DNA of 64,000 nt from Lachancea kluyveri NRRL Y-12651 (taxonomy: Eukaryota; Ascomycota; Saccharomycetes; Saccharomycetales; Saccharomycetaceae), in assembly GCA_000149225.2 (NCBI GenBank), contig CM000691.1, positions 434,001 to 498,000 on the forward strand. Reading direction: 5' to 3'. Each line of letters begins with the position of its first letter. Position 1 is the first letter of the stretch. A model generated the notes under the pieces. That model searched no databases, was not told where the DNA came from, and saw nothing but the letters and a program-made list of their open reading frames with translations. Below are positions 51,501-61,300 of this stretch, one piece after another. The position numbers and the translations under genes were made by a program.

Positions 51501-51828
51501 GATAAATACTGGAAGTTCCAAAGGAGGGTTGATGGGATTTATCAAAAAGGTCCAAACTTGTAAGGGCTGTAGAGGTCCATTAAAGAAAGGGGAAGGACCT
51601 CTGTGTGGGAATTGTCAACAGAGATCAGGAGAACTGTATGTGAAAGCGCTGTACAATGTCAGAGATCTAGAAGAGAAATTCGCTCGTCTGTGGACGCAAT
51701 GCCAGCGTTGTTCAGGCAGTTTGCATAATGAAGTGCTATGCTCCAACAAAAATTGTGACATTTTTTATATGCGTGTGAAAGCAAAGAAGGAATTACAAGA
51801 GAAAGTAGAAGAGCTGAGTAAATGGTAA
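48514..51828 (+). CDS. POL3: DNA polymerase delta catalytic subunit
   Basis: An 1104-residue family B polymerase matching S. cerevisiae Pol3 (YDL102W, 1097 residues). Exo I (SFDIECAGR), Exo II and Exo III with YCLKDAYLP are intact. Polymerase motifs A (DFNSLYPSI), B ([12 protein letters not shown]) and C (YGDTDSVM) are present. The C-terminus has CysA (CKGCRGPL) and CysB (CQRCSGSL...CSNKNC), the latter binding an iron-sulfur cluster. It replicates the lagging strand and proofreads. It is transcribed by a promoter with MCB and Reb1 sites, downstream of the LTR. Compared with S. cerevisiae the gene is inverted together with DUN1, YMR160W and ATG16. Confidence 0.98.
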   Translation: MAKAPSTIGSKSMVAQGIKRSGEAAPTTDTTEKKLRTTSFDHSSLSEPVSVIEIIPSDKYRKQNAHGYKSSQQPIATKADPSGFEQELLLMDHEAAMREEQNQQLWSRAPLPKDFSSESYSISFQQLDAEQSFLPGHFDERTSAIVRFFGVTDKGHSVLCNVTGFKHYLYVPAPVDFTSNDIEPFVKYLNETFDNTVDSLEIVPKQSIWGYSGNSKLPFLRIYVINPNTINKLRTAFERGYIGYNDTWFSGGTTSYDNIAYPLRLMIDCGIVGMSWITLPKGKYHMISEKEKVSTCQLEVKINYRDLVSHPAEGEWSLSAPLRILSFDIECAGRVGVFPEPEVDPVIQIANVVSIAGAAKPFVRNVFTVDTCSPITGSQIFEHKTEKEMLQHWRDFVVETDPDVIIGYNTSNFDLPYMINRAAALKVEKFPYFGRLSNVKQEIRESVFSSKAYGTRESKNINIDGRLQLDLLQFAQREYKLRSYTLNAVSAYFLGEQKEDVHHSIITSLQYGDSETRRRLAVYCLKDAYLPLRLMEKLMALVNYTEMARVTGVPFSYLLARGQQIKVVSQLFRKCLQIDTVIPNMQSQASDEQYEGATVIEPIRGYYDVPIATLDFNSLYPSIMMAHNLCYTTLCNKATIERLKLEKDDDYIVTPNGDYFVTSKLRRGILPEILEELIGARKRAKNDLKNESDPFKRDVLNGRQLALKISANSVYGFTGATVGKLPCLAISSSVTSFGRTMIEKTKSAVEEKYSMKNGSKRDAVVVYGDTDSVMVKFGTPDIKEAMALGAEAAAYVSSLFKHPINLEFEKVYFPYLLINKKRYAGLYWTNPEKFDKLDQKGLASVRRDSCPLVSIVMNKVLKKILIDRNVQGALDFIKETIDDILQNRADISKLIISKTLAPNYTNPQPHAVLSERMKKRDGVGPNVGDRVDYVITGGNDKLYNRAEDPLYVLEHNIQIDSKYYLTNQLQNPIISIIAPIIGEKQANAMFIVKSIKINTGSSKGGLMGFIKKVQTCKGCRGPLKKGEGPLCGNCQQRSGELYVKALYNVRDLEEKFARLWTQCQRCSGSLHNEVLCSNKNCDIFYMRVKAKKELQEKVEELSKW

Positions 51829-51894
51829 TTTGCCCATACTACGATAGGCAGATAGGGGTTGTATATACGATAGACACTAGAAAAATCCATACCA

Positions 51895-53512
51895 TTATTT
51901 ATTATTCTGAAGGTTAGAAAGCTCGGAGTATGTTTTGGGTAGTTTCTCGGCACTTATTGCCAGACGTTTCATGCTAGATGACATGCTATCTTGGCGCATT
52001 CCATCAAACCAGGGGTGGTTGATGGTATCGTTTACACTGAATCTTTGAGCGGGATTAACTACAAGTAAGTTAGAAATCAAGTGTAACGCAGAGTCATCAA
52101 TTTCATCCCAGTATGGAGAATAAAAGGCGTATTTACCTTGTAAAATCTGCTCTTTCATCGAGGGTGGACTCAGCTGTTCACTAAACGGTGGGAATCCGCA
52201 AAGACACACATACAATAGAACACCGGCACTCCACATATCAACTTTGGCGGTATACCCTGTTTTAGTTAAAACTTCAGGAGCGACGTATGAAGGCGTACCG
52301 CAAAGAGTATTTGTAAACTTCATTTCCCCTGTAAACTTTGCCAGCCCAAAATCTGCAATTTTCACCTTTATATCAATCTCATCTCGGTCCCAAGGCCCCA
52401 AGCACTTCTCTTCGGAACTCTTCCGTTTTTGAATACTTAAAAGAATGTTCTCTGGCTTAATGTCTCTGTGAATGATATTTTCACTATGCAAATACTTTAG
52501 CCCATTCAAGAGCTGCTTAAAAATAGCTCTGGTTTCGTCTTGTTCAAGTTTTGTTTTCCTCACTATTCTATCAAATAACTCACCATCATTGATTTTTTCG
52601 AGAACCAGATATGTCTGAATATGTGATTTGCTTACCGGTTCGACAAATCTATCCAATAGCTTTACAATGTTCTTGTGTTGGATTCGCATCAGAATCTTAG
52701 TTTCGTCCCTAAACTGTTTTGTCTTTTTCTGATCATCGTTCTGTTGTGGATGGAAAATCTTTACCGCAGCAATTTGGCCTGTTTCTTTGTTGATGGCCTC
52801 TTTGACCACAGCGTAATGACCGGTACCCAGTTCTTTGCCGGCAATGTATTTATCAAAAAAGGACCTTGGCTTTTCCTTAGTCTTTGCCAGCTTCCTCGAC
52901 GTAGTACCTTGGCTGCTACTAAATAATGGCTTTCTAAACACCGAATCTCTATTCTCTTGGTTATCAAGCATTTGGCTGCTAGTATTTTGGTCGTCACTAT
53001 CTGCGCGATACTTGAATAGGAACGAACAGCTTCTACCGAACACGACACGATCACCATTTTTTAGTACGTAGTCTCTCTTTACCAACTTATTACCATTTAT
53101 AAAAGTGCCGTTTCTGCTTTTATCAACAATATTGATTAATTTTCTTGTAGTATCTTCAACGTTAACTTCTAACAAGTACAACTGGCAATGGACTGTAGAG
53201 ATGTCTGGTTCGTTCAATGTAATGTTGCATGTTCTGCTTCTTCCCACAGAAGTCACCGGATCGTTGTATATTGTAATTTTTTGCTCCTTTCCAGGTATGA
53301 GGCTCATAAAGTTACCAACAGGTTCTCTTGATCTTCCAACCAAGGTTTGTAACCTTTTACCGTCATCCTGTTGCGATTCAAAAGAGAGTTGCTGAAAGTG
53401 AAAAGTAGTTAGTATCAGTACAATTCGATGAAAAGAACAAAGTACTGCATGCAACACATACTCTTTTTGCAGATGGGCTCATTACTCCAGAGACTTTCAC
53501 GCGTCTAATCAT
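51895..53512 (-). CDS. DUN1: DNA-damage checkpoint kinase Dun1 (one intron)
   Basis: A spliced gene on the minus strand giving about 515 residues; S. cerevisiae Dun1 (YDL101C) has 513. Exon 1 is 53512-53462 (17 codons); the intron is 53461-53392 (70 bases), with 5' GTATGT, branch TACTAAC (53414-53408) and 3' TTTCAG; exon 2 is 53391-51895, in frame. An FHA domain (about residues 40-140, VGRSRTCNITLNEPDIST and SRNGTFINGNKLVKRDY) precedes a kinase domain with IHRDIKPENIL, DFGLAK and CGTPSYVAPE. Dun1 acts below Rad53 to raise dNTP levels. Exon 1 has a second in-frame ATG at 53482, so the exact start is open. S. cerevisiae DUN1 has no intron. Confidence 0.93.
53499..53504. promoter_or_regulatory. 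MCB element (ACGCGT) in the DUN1 5' end
   Basis: A perfect ACGCGT within the putative first exon of DUN1. It would lie 17 bases upstream of the second in-frame ATG (53482), so it may be promoter sequence if translation starts there. Confidence 0.4.
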
Positions 53513-53574
53513 GATACTACAATAAAAAAAAAGTGCTGTGAAAGACGCGAACTTCTTGTTTACACCATTACACA

Positions 53575-55815
53575 CTATGTACGATGTATATCGCGGTTTA
53601 AATCTAACGAAGATTCGTATAGTGACAAAACGCTTAAGATGCGCTGTAACTGTTTGAGACCCGTTGTAGGAGGGTTCCAACTTTGATAAGTGGACCATAA
53701 CTCTTGAAGACGGCGTAAAGCTTCGTTGTTATTTCTCCGAAAGCTAGCTGTTAGTTGTTTGTTGGTTTTCGATATGCAACAGCCTGATGAAATAGAGAAA
53801 TCAATCATGAGGGGTGACCGGCACGGCAAGTTCCGCAGTCTAGCGAATTTGGATAAACATTCATGAAACCTCCACACCAGGTCATACTGGTTGACACTAT
53901 TCAAAATGCTCTTGGGTGTAGAAGAGTCGCGCAATACAGATAAATGATCTCTTTTCAAAGGTGACCTTGTCTGAATTGTGTTCTCTACGAAAACCTGATA
54001 AATACTGTCGTCATCAAATATTCTATCCTTGATCTCAATAGTATCAGGGAGCTTCTGGCTTTTGTATTGTAAAAATTCGAGAAGATCATGAAGATTGTTG
54101 ACAGCTTGTGGAACAGCGGCATGGTCTGGTAAACTGACATCTTTCCATTTGATATCCATTTCTTGTAGCCAGGATTTTAAGACATTTTGTTGTTGCTTTC
54201 TTAAATTAGATGGGGTAGTATGCTCGTTGAATGATCTTGAAATGAAAAATGGGTTTATTAATTTGAACATAGACACGAATTCAGTTCGGCCCAAATTTAT
54301 CGCCAGAAGCAAGTTGTTGACAAGTGCAACTTCGAAAAAACGATGTCTGGGAACGTTGTATGTAGCTTCAAATTTGAGAGTCTCGATGCTAACATTGGGA
54401 AGGTCAGTACTGCCAATGTTTTTCAAATCCACATTGATATCGGTGGCGTCGCACCAAAGATTCCTTACAATTTTCGGGTGTTGATAGTCAACGGCTAATT
54501 TTTGAGACATTGTCATGAAATTATCATGTAGCCTGCCAGTCAACGTCATTCTAAATGTTCCCCAATGGTACACTAGCCAGTCTAGAGTTTTTTGGATCAA
54601 TTTCGACTCTTCGGAAGAGAGATTTCTATAGTTTCTGATTTTGGATAAAACTTCTTGCTGGACTTTTGAACAGCCTTGATACAGTGCCTTTTCCCGGCTG
54701 GTTTGAAAATTTGCAGCGTTATCCTCTTTATTGTTGTTGTCCATGCTGTGATCCCAAAACGTGTACCCTTTCAAGCATGATTCAATTGCCAAAACCCCAA
54801 CGTACACATCCGGTTTTACTTGAAACAGATTACGATTTTCTAGAATGTATTTGGTGAGGAGTAATGCCAACGGAACGCTATGATACACACCGGTAAGAAA
54901 AATTGCATCAACATCCTGGAACTTTGTACGCCAATTGCAGAGCAAAGTGGCGCACTCGTCGAAGCAAGAGGCAAGGTTCTTTTGGTCTAAGGGGCATTCC
55001 AAGGAAAATGCTAGGGTTTCACCTGGAAATTCGTTCCCTAAATTTAGCGTAACTTTGTCAGACAGGTATTTTGCGGAACAAGTTTCACCCAATGTTGATC
55101 TTTCATATTTTTCTGGTAAATAACCAACTATGGAGACGACGACGACTTTTTTGTCTCTCAGTAAACCAGATGTGCTTTTCTTTAAATACAAGTGCCTCTC
55201 GTTGGGGAAATTGTAATGTTTCTTTACTGCCATAGCCAATTTGCTGGCTGTAGACTGTGCGTGGAAATACTCGGTCACCGAACTTCCTGGTAATATAACG
55301 GAATTGTTGATGTAGATTTGATGTGACAGATTCAAGGCAACAGGATATTTCTTTAGCTTCAATGGACATTTGCAAGACCCGGTATTCGCTACACTGAGTT
55401 CACCTTGGCTATGATTTTGATAGCCATCGCCATCGCGGTATGTGACATCTGCAAACCAACACCACGAGCTGGTTCTTTTGAGAATCTCTTGTTGAGCCTC
55501 TATTTCCAAAAACTGTATCTGTTTAGCAGTCAACTGGGAATATTCTATGACTGTGTCAAACGAAATCTCTTCTTGATTATTGACAAGAAGTGGAAGAGAG
55601 TGCAGTTTGCTCCTCAGGATGGTGTACCATGTGTCGTGCGAGGCTGGCCCATCGGCCGTTGTTGAGCCATGGTCCTCTCGTTGCGAATTGTCATTGCCAT
55701 TCAGTATCAGACTCGATATACTAGAGGCCAATTGGGAGTTGCTGATGAGGGAGAGCCAAGTTGGCCCAGCAGTCTCTGAGGAAGGTTCTTCTTGATTTTG
55801 TTCAGTAGCGGCCAT
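53575..55815 (-). CDS. Protein of unknown function (YMR160W orthologue)
   Basis: A 746-residue protein identified by position and size as the YMR160W orthologue (816 residues in S. cerevisiae). I recognise no catalytic motif. The N-terminus is Glu/Ser-rich and disordered. A hydrophobic stretch about residues 300-330 (FLTGVYHSVPLALLLTKYIL) recalls lipase-like folds, without a clear nucleophile elbow. It is 60 bases from DUN1's start and divergent from ATG16, as in S. cerevisiae. Function is unknown; vacuolar association is reported for the S. cerevisiae protein. Confidence 0.75.
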   Translation of the reverse strand: MAATEQNQEEPSSETAGPTWLSLISNSQLASSISSLILNGNDNSQREDHGSTTADGPASHDTWYTILRSKLHSLPLLVNNQEEISFDTVIEYSQLTAKQIQFLEIEAQQEILKRTSSWCWFADVTYRDGDGYQNHSQGELSVANTGSCKCPLKLKKYPVALNLSHQIYINNSVILPGSSVTEYFHAQSTASKLAMAVKKHYNFPNERHLYLKKSTSGLLRDKKVVVVSIVGYLPEKYERSTLGETCSAKYLSDKVTLNLGNEFPGETLAFSLECPLDQKNLASCFDECATLLCNWRTKFQDVDAIFLTGVYHSVPLALLLTKYILENRNLFQVKPDVYVGVLAIESCLKGYTFWDHSMDNNNKEDNAANFQTSREKALYQGCSKVQQEVLSKIRNYRNLSSEESKLIQKTLDWLVYHWGTFRMTLTGRLHDNFMTMSQKLAVDYQHPKIVRNLWCDATDINVDLKNIGSTDLPNVSIETLKFEATYNVPRHRFFEVALVNNLLLAINLGRTEFVSMFKLINPFFISRSFNEHTTPSNLRKQQQNVLKSWLQEMDIKWKDVSLPDHAAVPQAVNNLHDLLEFLQYKSQKLPDTIEIKDRIFDDDSIYQVFVENTIQTRSPLKRDHLSVLRDSSTPKSILNSVNQYDLVWRFHECLSKFARLRNLPCRSPLMIDFSISSGCCISKTNKQLTASFRRNNNEALRRLQELWSTYQSWNPPTTGLKQLQRILSVLSLYESSLDLNRDIHRT

Positions 55816-56075
55816 TAGTAATCAATAAGAGAATACAGAAGCGGCTCTGAGATTAGTTTCTGCGTTTGTGGGATATGGATAGGATTGGAAATCAGTTAAA
55901 TGTTTTTCTAAGCACTATTTCGACTCATGGAAGAGCTTCTAATGTCAACATGTCCATTTACGTAGGAGCCGTCGTTCCTCATTTCCAAGCGAAGGTTAAA
56001 AACAGGGATATCAATTCTCGGAGGAATCAAATACATAACCCACGCTGGAAAAAAAAAAGAGAGATTGAGCCCAGA

Positions 56076-56444
56076 ATGAACACTAGTCTAGACGAACTAC
56101 TCATCAGAAGGCTGACAGAAAGAGACGTTGTGGAAGGAAACTTTTCCCAATTGTTTGGCAAGGCATCTGTCTTGGACAAACAGGACTCTAAAACAGAAGA
56201 CTCTCTTACAAACCTGAAAAATGAATTGCGAAACAAAGAAAAAGAGATGGCAAACTTACGAGACATTCTCCAAGTCAAAAACAAAGATACAGAGAGGTTG
56301 AATAATGAGATTGTCAGCTTGAATATCGAAAACAACTTGTTACAAGAACAGCTGGACAAGACCACAAAGGAATACAACGCATTGGTAGAAAGATGGCTTG
56401 CCAAGGCACAAAAAGAGGCAGAGCAGATGAATGCGTCTCTGTGA
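56076..56444 (+). CDS. ATG16: Autophagy protein Atg16
   Basis: A 122-residue protein matching S. cerevisiae Atg16 (YMR159C, 150 residues). The Atg5-binding segment LDELLIRRLTERD (residues 4-16) and a long coiled coil (about 50-115, with NKDTERLNNEIVSL and LVERWLAKAQKE) are visible. Atg16 dimerises and carries Atg12-Atg5 to the phagophore for Atg8 lipidation. I start at the ATG at 56076. The frame is open upstream with ATGs to 55875, but that part has no homology apart from a short basic stretch and would leave only 60 bases to the divergent gene. S. cerevisiae has 23 residues before the MDDLLIRRL region, so a somewhat longer N-terminus is possible. Confidence 0.88.
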   Translation: MNTSLDELLIRRLTERDVVEGNFSQLFGKASVLDKQDSKTEDSLTNLKNELRNKEKEMANLRDILQVKNKDTERLNNEIVSLNIENNLLQEQLDKTTKEYNALVERWLAKAQKEAEQMNASL

Positions 56445-57381
56445 TTAAAATGTTTGGCCGAGCCACAACCGGCTGTACCTCAAAGGGCTCTTTCTAGATC
56501 GATGCGATGGCCCTTAAACCAATGAGATCACGCCCGACGCAATGCCAGAAACAGGTCCGAGACACCTGACGGCAGAAGTGTACCAAAACGCAGGCCGTTG
56601 ACTGTTGGTATCCTCTGTTTATGTATCCATATGTAACCTTAGATGGTCTGGGTTGGCTACCTGCCACTAATTTTCCCTCGTTTCGGTCGCAGCCGTTCAT
56701 ACAATGCCATGAGAAGGTAGCTGTACTAAACGTCTTCTTTTCGTTTCCACTTTGAATGAGAACACCAAATTTTATCTACAGCAACACGCTGAGCTACAAG
56801 CCGTACTTTCTATCTATTCAAAGCACTATTTAGTTTTATCTTTATTCCATCGACAGTTGATATTTGTCTGTAAACTCCCAAAACTAGCAGAACTGCGAGT
56901 CTCCATGATACTCGCATTACCGAGACATCTTTGGTAAAAGGCTGCCCTCCCTTGCAGGCTAAGAGGGGCTGCTTTTCGCGCAATTGCGAATTTTCCCAAC
57001 AATCCGAGTTTCTCCGCGGACAGCGCACGAAAAGAAAAAGAGCAACGTCGAGAAATTTTGTTGGAGCCTCACAGTGCCCCATGGCATGGCTTCCACAAGT
57101 GACTGCGCAGGACAAACGAATAGTAAAGACAGTAGGAGAGAAGAAGGACACGAACACACAAAGAAAGAAAAGGAGCAAGACATACAAGTAGCTCATAACC
57201 CGCTATAGGAAACTGAAACATAGAAATTTAGCGTCAATCCATCACCGAGCAAGAAAGAAAGAAAGAAATAAAGAAAGAAAGAAATCCTACAACCTATTGC
57301 TTTTTTTTTTGTACCGATTACATTAGAGAGCTTGAACCAATCACGAAAGTAATTTAGTAACGAGCACTCCATTCAAATACG
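56445..57381. other. Intergenic ATG16-HLJ1
   Basis: About 940 bases. No gene or element is supported. An (AAGA)n repeat lies at 57251-57284, about 100 bases upstream of HLJ1. This spacer is the right edge of the block inverted relative to S. cerevisiae. Confidence 0.6.
57251..57284. repeat. (AAGA)n microsatellite
   Basis: About eight AAGA/GAAA units with one AAATA interruption in the HLJ1 promoter. Confidence 0.85.
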
Positions 57382-58080
57382 ATGTCTGATAGACCATTTA
57401 CAGAGGAACAAGAATCTATAACACTTTCGATCCTAAACAGACCGAAACATGAATTTTATGAACTGCTACAAGTAGAAAAGGGCGCCTCGGATAACGAGAT
57501 AAAAAAGGCTTACCGGAAGCTAGCTATCAGGTTACATCCAGACAAGAACACACATCCACGGGCTAGCGAGGCTTTCAAGAGGATAAATAGAGCTTTTGAA
57601 GTCTTGAGCGATGTCGGTAAAAGGCGCATGTTCGATCAATTGGGCAGGGACCCCGATGATAGAGCCGCTGCTCAAGAATCTTATTCGAGTGGAACCACAA
57701 GCGCTGGTGCAGCAAGTGGTTTCAACGCTGGGTTTCCTCCGCAAGGCATGTTCTTTAGAGGAGGTGGTCCACCAGAAGACATTTTTGACTTTCTGTTCAA
57801 TGCTCACGCAGCCGGTGGCAATCCGTTTGGGAGTCCATTCGGTGGTCCGTTTGGTGGTGGATCTACGACTTTTACGTTTGGTGGCCCTAACGGGTTCAAA
57901 GTGTATACCAACAATTCTGGACGCGGTGGTCCAGGCAGAGCAGACCCTAGAAGGAGGGCCTACCAAAGGCAACAGCAAGAAGAGGATAACCAACAAATGC
58001 AGCAGATTGCAAGAATACTGATTCCAATACTGTTCATATTGATCCTACCCATGTTGGAAAAGTTTTTGTTTGGTGCGTAA
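57382..58080 (+). CDS. HLJ1: ER-membrane DnaJ co-chaperone Hlj1
   Basis: A 232-residue J-domain protein matching S. cerevisiae Hlj1 (YMR161W, 224 residues). The J domain (about residues 26-92) has HPD in IRLHPDKNTH. A Gly/Phe-rich region follows (residues about 110-180, with FGSPFGGPFGGG), then a Gln-rich stretch and a C-terminal membrane anchor (ILIPILFILILPMLEKFLF). It works with Ssa1 and Ydj1 in ER-associated degradation from the cytosolic face of the ER. Confidence 0.95.
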   Translation: MSDRPFTEEQESITLSILNRPKHEFYELLQVEKGASDNEIKKAYRKLAIRLHPDKNTHPRASEAFKRINRAFEVLSDVGKRRMFDQLGRDPDDRAAAQESYSSGTTSAGAASGFNAGFPPQGMFFRGGGPPEDIFDFLFNAHAAGGNPFGSPFGGPFGGGSTTFTFGGPNGFKVYTNNSGRGGPGRADPRRRAYQRQQQEEDNQQMQQIARILIPILFILILPMLEKFLFGA

Positions 58081-58379
58081 GCTGCTGCATTGCCTTGCGC
58101 TCTACTAGTTTTAGATAGATTCTCCTCGCTTTATCTTTCTTGTATGATAATCACATCCTCGATGTATAGTTACTGTTAAAAACGTTTTTTCGCTGCTACA
58201 CTTCCTCATAGCCTTTACACTACCAGACAGTTTGCCTTTTCGTGTGGTACCAAAACTTGTTATGCGTGATGCTTCCTTGACTACTACTACTACTATGCTT
58301 TTTGTTTCGTTTATTTCTTTTCCTTTAGTTTTTGATCCTGAAGGGGGGAAGTAAGGGAAGTTATACTGTTATACAAAAA

Positions 58380-61300
58380 CTACTCCAAATCTCTCATTCT
58401 TTGTGCAATTATTGCATCTACGTCCTCATCTTTATTGCTGATTTTAAATCTCAGTTTTTTACCCAGTTTTTGAGCCAGCGTATCGCTGTTATTGTTGTTG
58501 CCGTCGCTGCTGCCGTCATTGTTGTTATCACCGCTGTTTTGTACGTTCAATCTTTTCCTCTTAATCAGTTTACCACTAGGTAACATCTCGTATTCTTCTG
58601 GGTTAAAAGTAGTACTACTGTTAACCATTACCTTACTTGGTGTTCCAAGAGGCAACTCGGTAGCACCCGGCAAAGTGTTTTTTCTCGACCTTGTATGATT
58701 GATAATTCCATCATGGCTACTAGTGCGACCAAGTGGTGACATTACTTTATCTGTGTACCGACTGACTGTGCTAGGATCTTTATCCCAGGTCCAACCTTGT
58801 CTCATCTCATTGAATGCACTCAATTCCAATTTTTTTCTAACTTCGTCACGTTGCTCCAATTCCGCAAAGATATCAGAGTCTGTAGGCCTTAACATCCTCT
58901 TGAAAGTTTGAAAAACGATGTCCAACATCATTGGTAAAACCGTCAAAACGAAAATAGAACACCAAAATGTGATATCCCCGCCAAAATGGTGATACAAGCC
59001 AAACTTGACACCGTAAATTGGTTTGTCGCCGTAAATGCCAGGTAAAAAACAGCACCAAACCAACCAGCCACCCACAGATATAATTACAGATGCAAATGCT
59101 AAAACGTTGCGGTTTCGCATTTCTAAAAATTGGCATTTGAAGTTGATTAACGTGACAATTGCAGTATAATTTATCAAACCCAGTGGATACATTGAGTTAT
59201 CTGACTGAGCGGTAAACCCCCAAATTTGACAGTTCAAAAACGTGACTAATACCGAACCGCATGCCGCCAAAACCATCCAGTACACGAAAATCTGTGCATT
59301 GAAACATTGGGATAGACGTCCCATGCTATAAAGCTCTGGGACCGCCAATAAAGTCATTGGTTTTAAATCCTTTTCGAACATTCCGATACAAAGCACCGGT
59401 AAAGATGTGAACAACGTGTTAAACATCGACAATGACCAGGATTCGTACAACGAAGTACCTGAAAACATGGTGTATCTTTGGAAGATCATTTGAGTTAGAT
59501 AGAACAACAATTCTTTGTAAAATGTGGATAGCACAAACTTTGAAGTTCTGTTGTAGTTATACCGGCCGTGCACCAATAATAATTTTAACAAAAATCTGAA
59601 TTGACCAATGGAATAATCAGAAGACCTAGAAGCTTGCAAACCTTCTTTCCCAGCAATACCAACACCAATATCGGCCGACTGTATCATTGCAATATCGTTA
59701 GCACCATCCCCGATGGCCAATGTGACCAAGTTCTTATCAGTATTCCGGATGCTGCTAACCATTAATGCTTTTTGTGATGGAGAGGCGCGGCAACAAATCA
59801 CAGAATCTGTCTTGGTACAAAGTTCCACAAAGACTGACATTAGTGTTGGGTTGCTTTCAAACAACGACAAGGTGGCACCATCTATTACTACAACACAGTG
59901 TGCCACGTTACCATCAGTGATCTCTTGGGAAACTGCGGCGATTTTACTCGCTAAGTTCTCATCATCAGAGGATAGAATTACCACAGTAGAGTAGTCGTGT
60001 ATTAGCTTACATGAATATCCGATATTAATCGCAGTTTCTCTTTTATCACCAGTTAGCATCCACATTTTGATGCCGGCTCTCCTAATCTTGTCAATAGCAT
60101 CTGCCACACCTTCTTGTAGTTTGTCTTCGATGGCAGTCGCACCAAGAATTGACAACTCCGTTTCTATTTCTTCCCCAACATCGTCAATTAGCTTGTTACG
60201 ATTGTGAAGCGAGGTTTTAGCTGCGTGGTAACGCGCATTCCAAGACTCGTATTTATCAATGCTAATCCATTTGTAACCATATAGTAAAGTTCTAAGCCCA
60301 TCCGTAGAGAACTCGTCAATTGCTTGTAGAGTCCGTTCGATAACATACTCTTCGTTTTGTAATAACGAGTCTGAGCCAATGTACTCTTCGATGTCATGTG
60401 AATGATCTATTAAATCGGGAGGTGTCTTCCGTATAGATCCAGAAGACAATGCAGCGGAAGAAGGGCCCGTAGGTGAGCTTATTTCAGGAGAGTTTGGATT
60501 ATAACGATCCTGCTGTTGCTTATGTAATGATTTCCTACTCTTGGCGTAAACTTCGTCAACCTCACTTTCTGCAAGTTTGACGTTGTTTAGGAAATCATCA
60601 ATGGAATTTATTTGAACTTCTGGGTCCATGTGTGTCGTAGTATTGCGAGATAAACTCTTTCTGGCAGCGTGGAGAGCTAAACTCCCTCTTGTCGGGCGAG
60701 AGGATAAAGAGTGGCGTAATCCACTTGTAGTATTGTCCCGGCTGGCAATTCTTTCCAGAGACTTCCTTTGCTGTAGCACTAACTCAGCCTCTTCTAATTT
60801 ACGTTGTTCTGTGTTTGCATTAAGCTCGGAAATTTTTTGTTGCGCCAGATCGCTATTATGCAACCTTTCCAAGATAACATTATCCGCACCTTTGCAAATC
60901 AACAAGACAGAATCAGGCTTATGTGGAAACCGTACTAAAACGGACATTCTCTTACGGTTAGAATTAAACTCAATGTAATTCAAGATCTCGTAGTCTTCCA
61001 AAACAGGCTCCTCCTCGAAGCCATCAGGGTATGTCTTAATCGTTAGCGTGTTGGCATTTCTATTGAACACCACATACCCCATATCTCTAGCTGCAGTTAC
61101 CAATGCAAGCTCATCGGGCGAAGCAGCTTGGTACTCGATTGGGTCATCTTCATCTGCTAGATTTTCGGTTTGAGTCTTTTTTGGCAAACAAGAATGGCAT
61201 AGCGCAATAGAGAGAATGAAAAACTTGGCCTTTTGGGAGAAATATATTTGCGGATTTTGTTGAATGTACATGATCAATTCTAGCGAAGATTTTAAATCAC

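Noticed and set aside
55875-56075. N-terminal extension of ATG16 from the ATG at 55875
   Set aside because: It lacks homology to Atg16 and would leave only 60 bases for two divergent promoters; kept only as an alternative.
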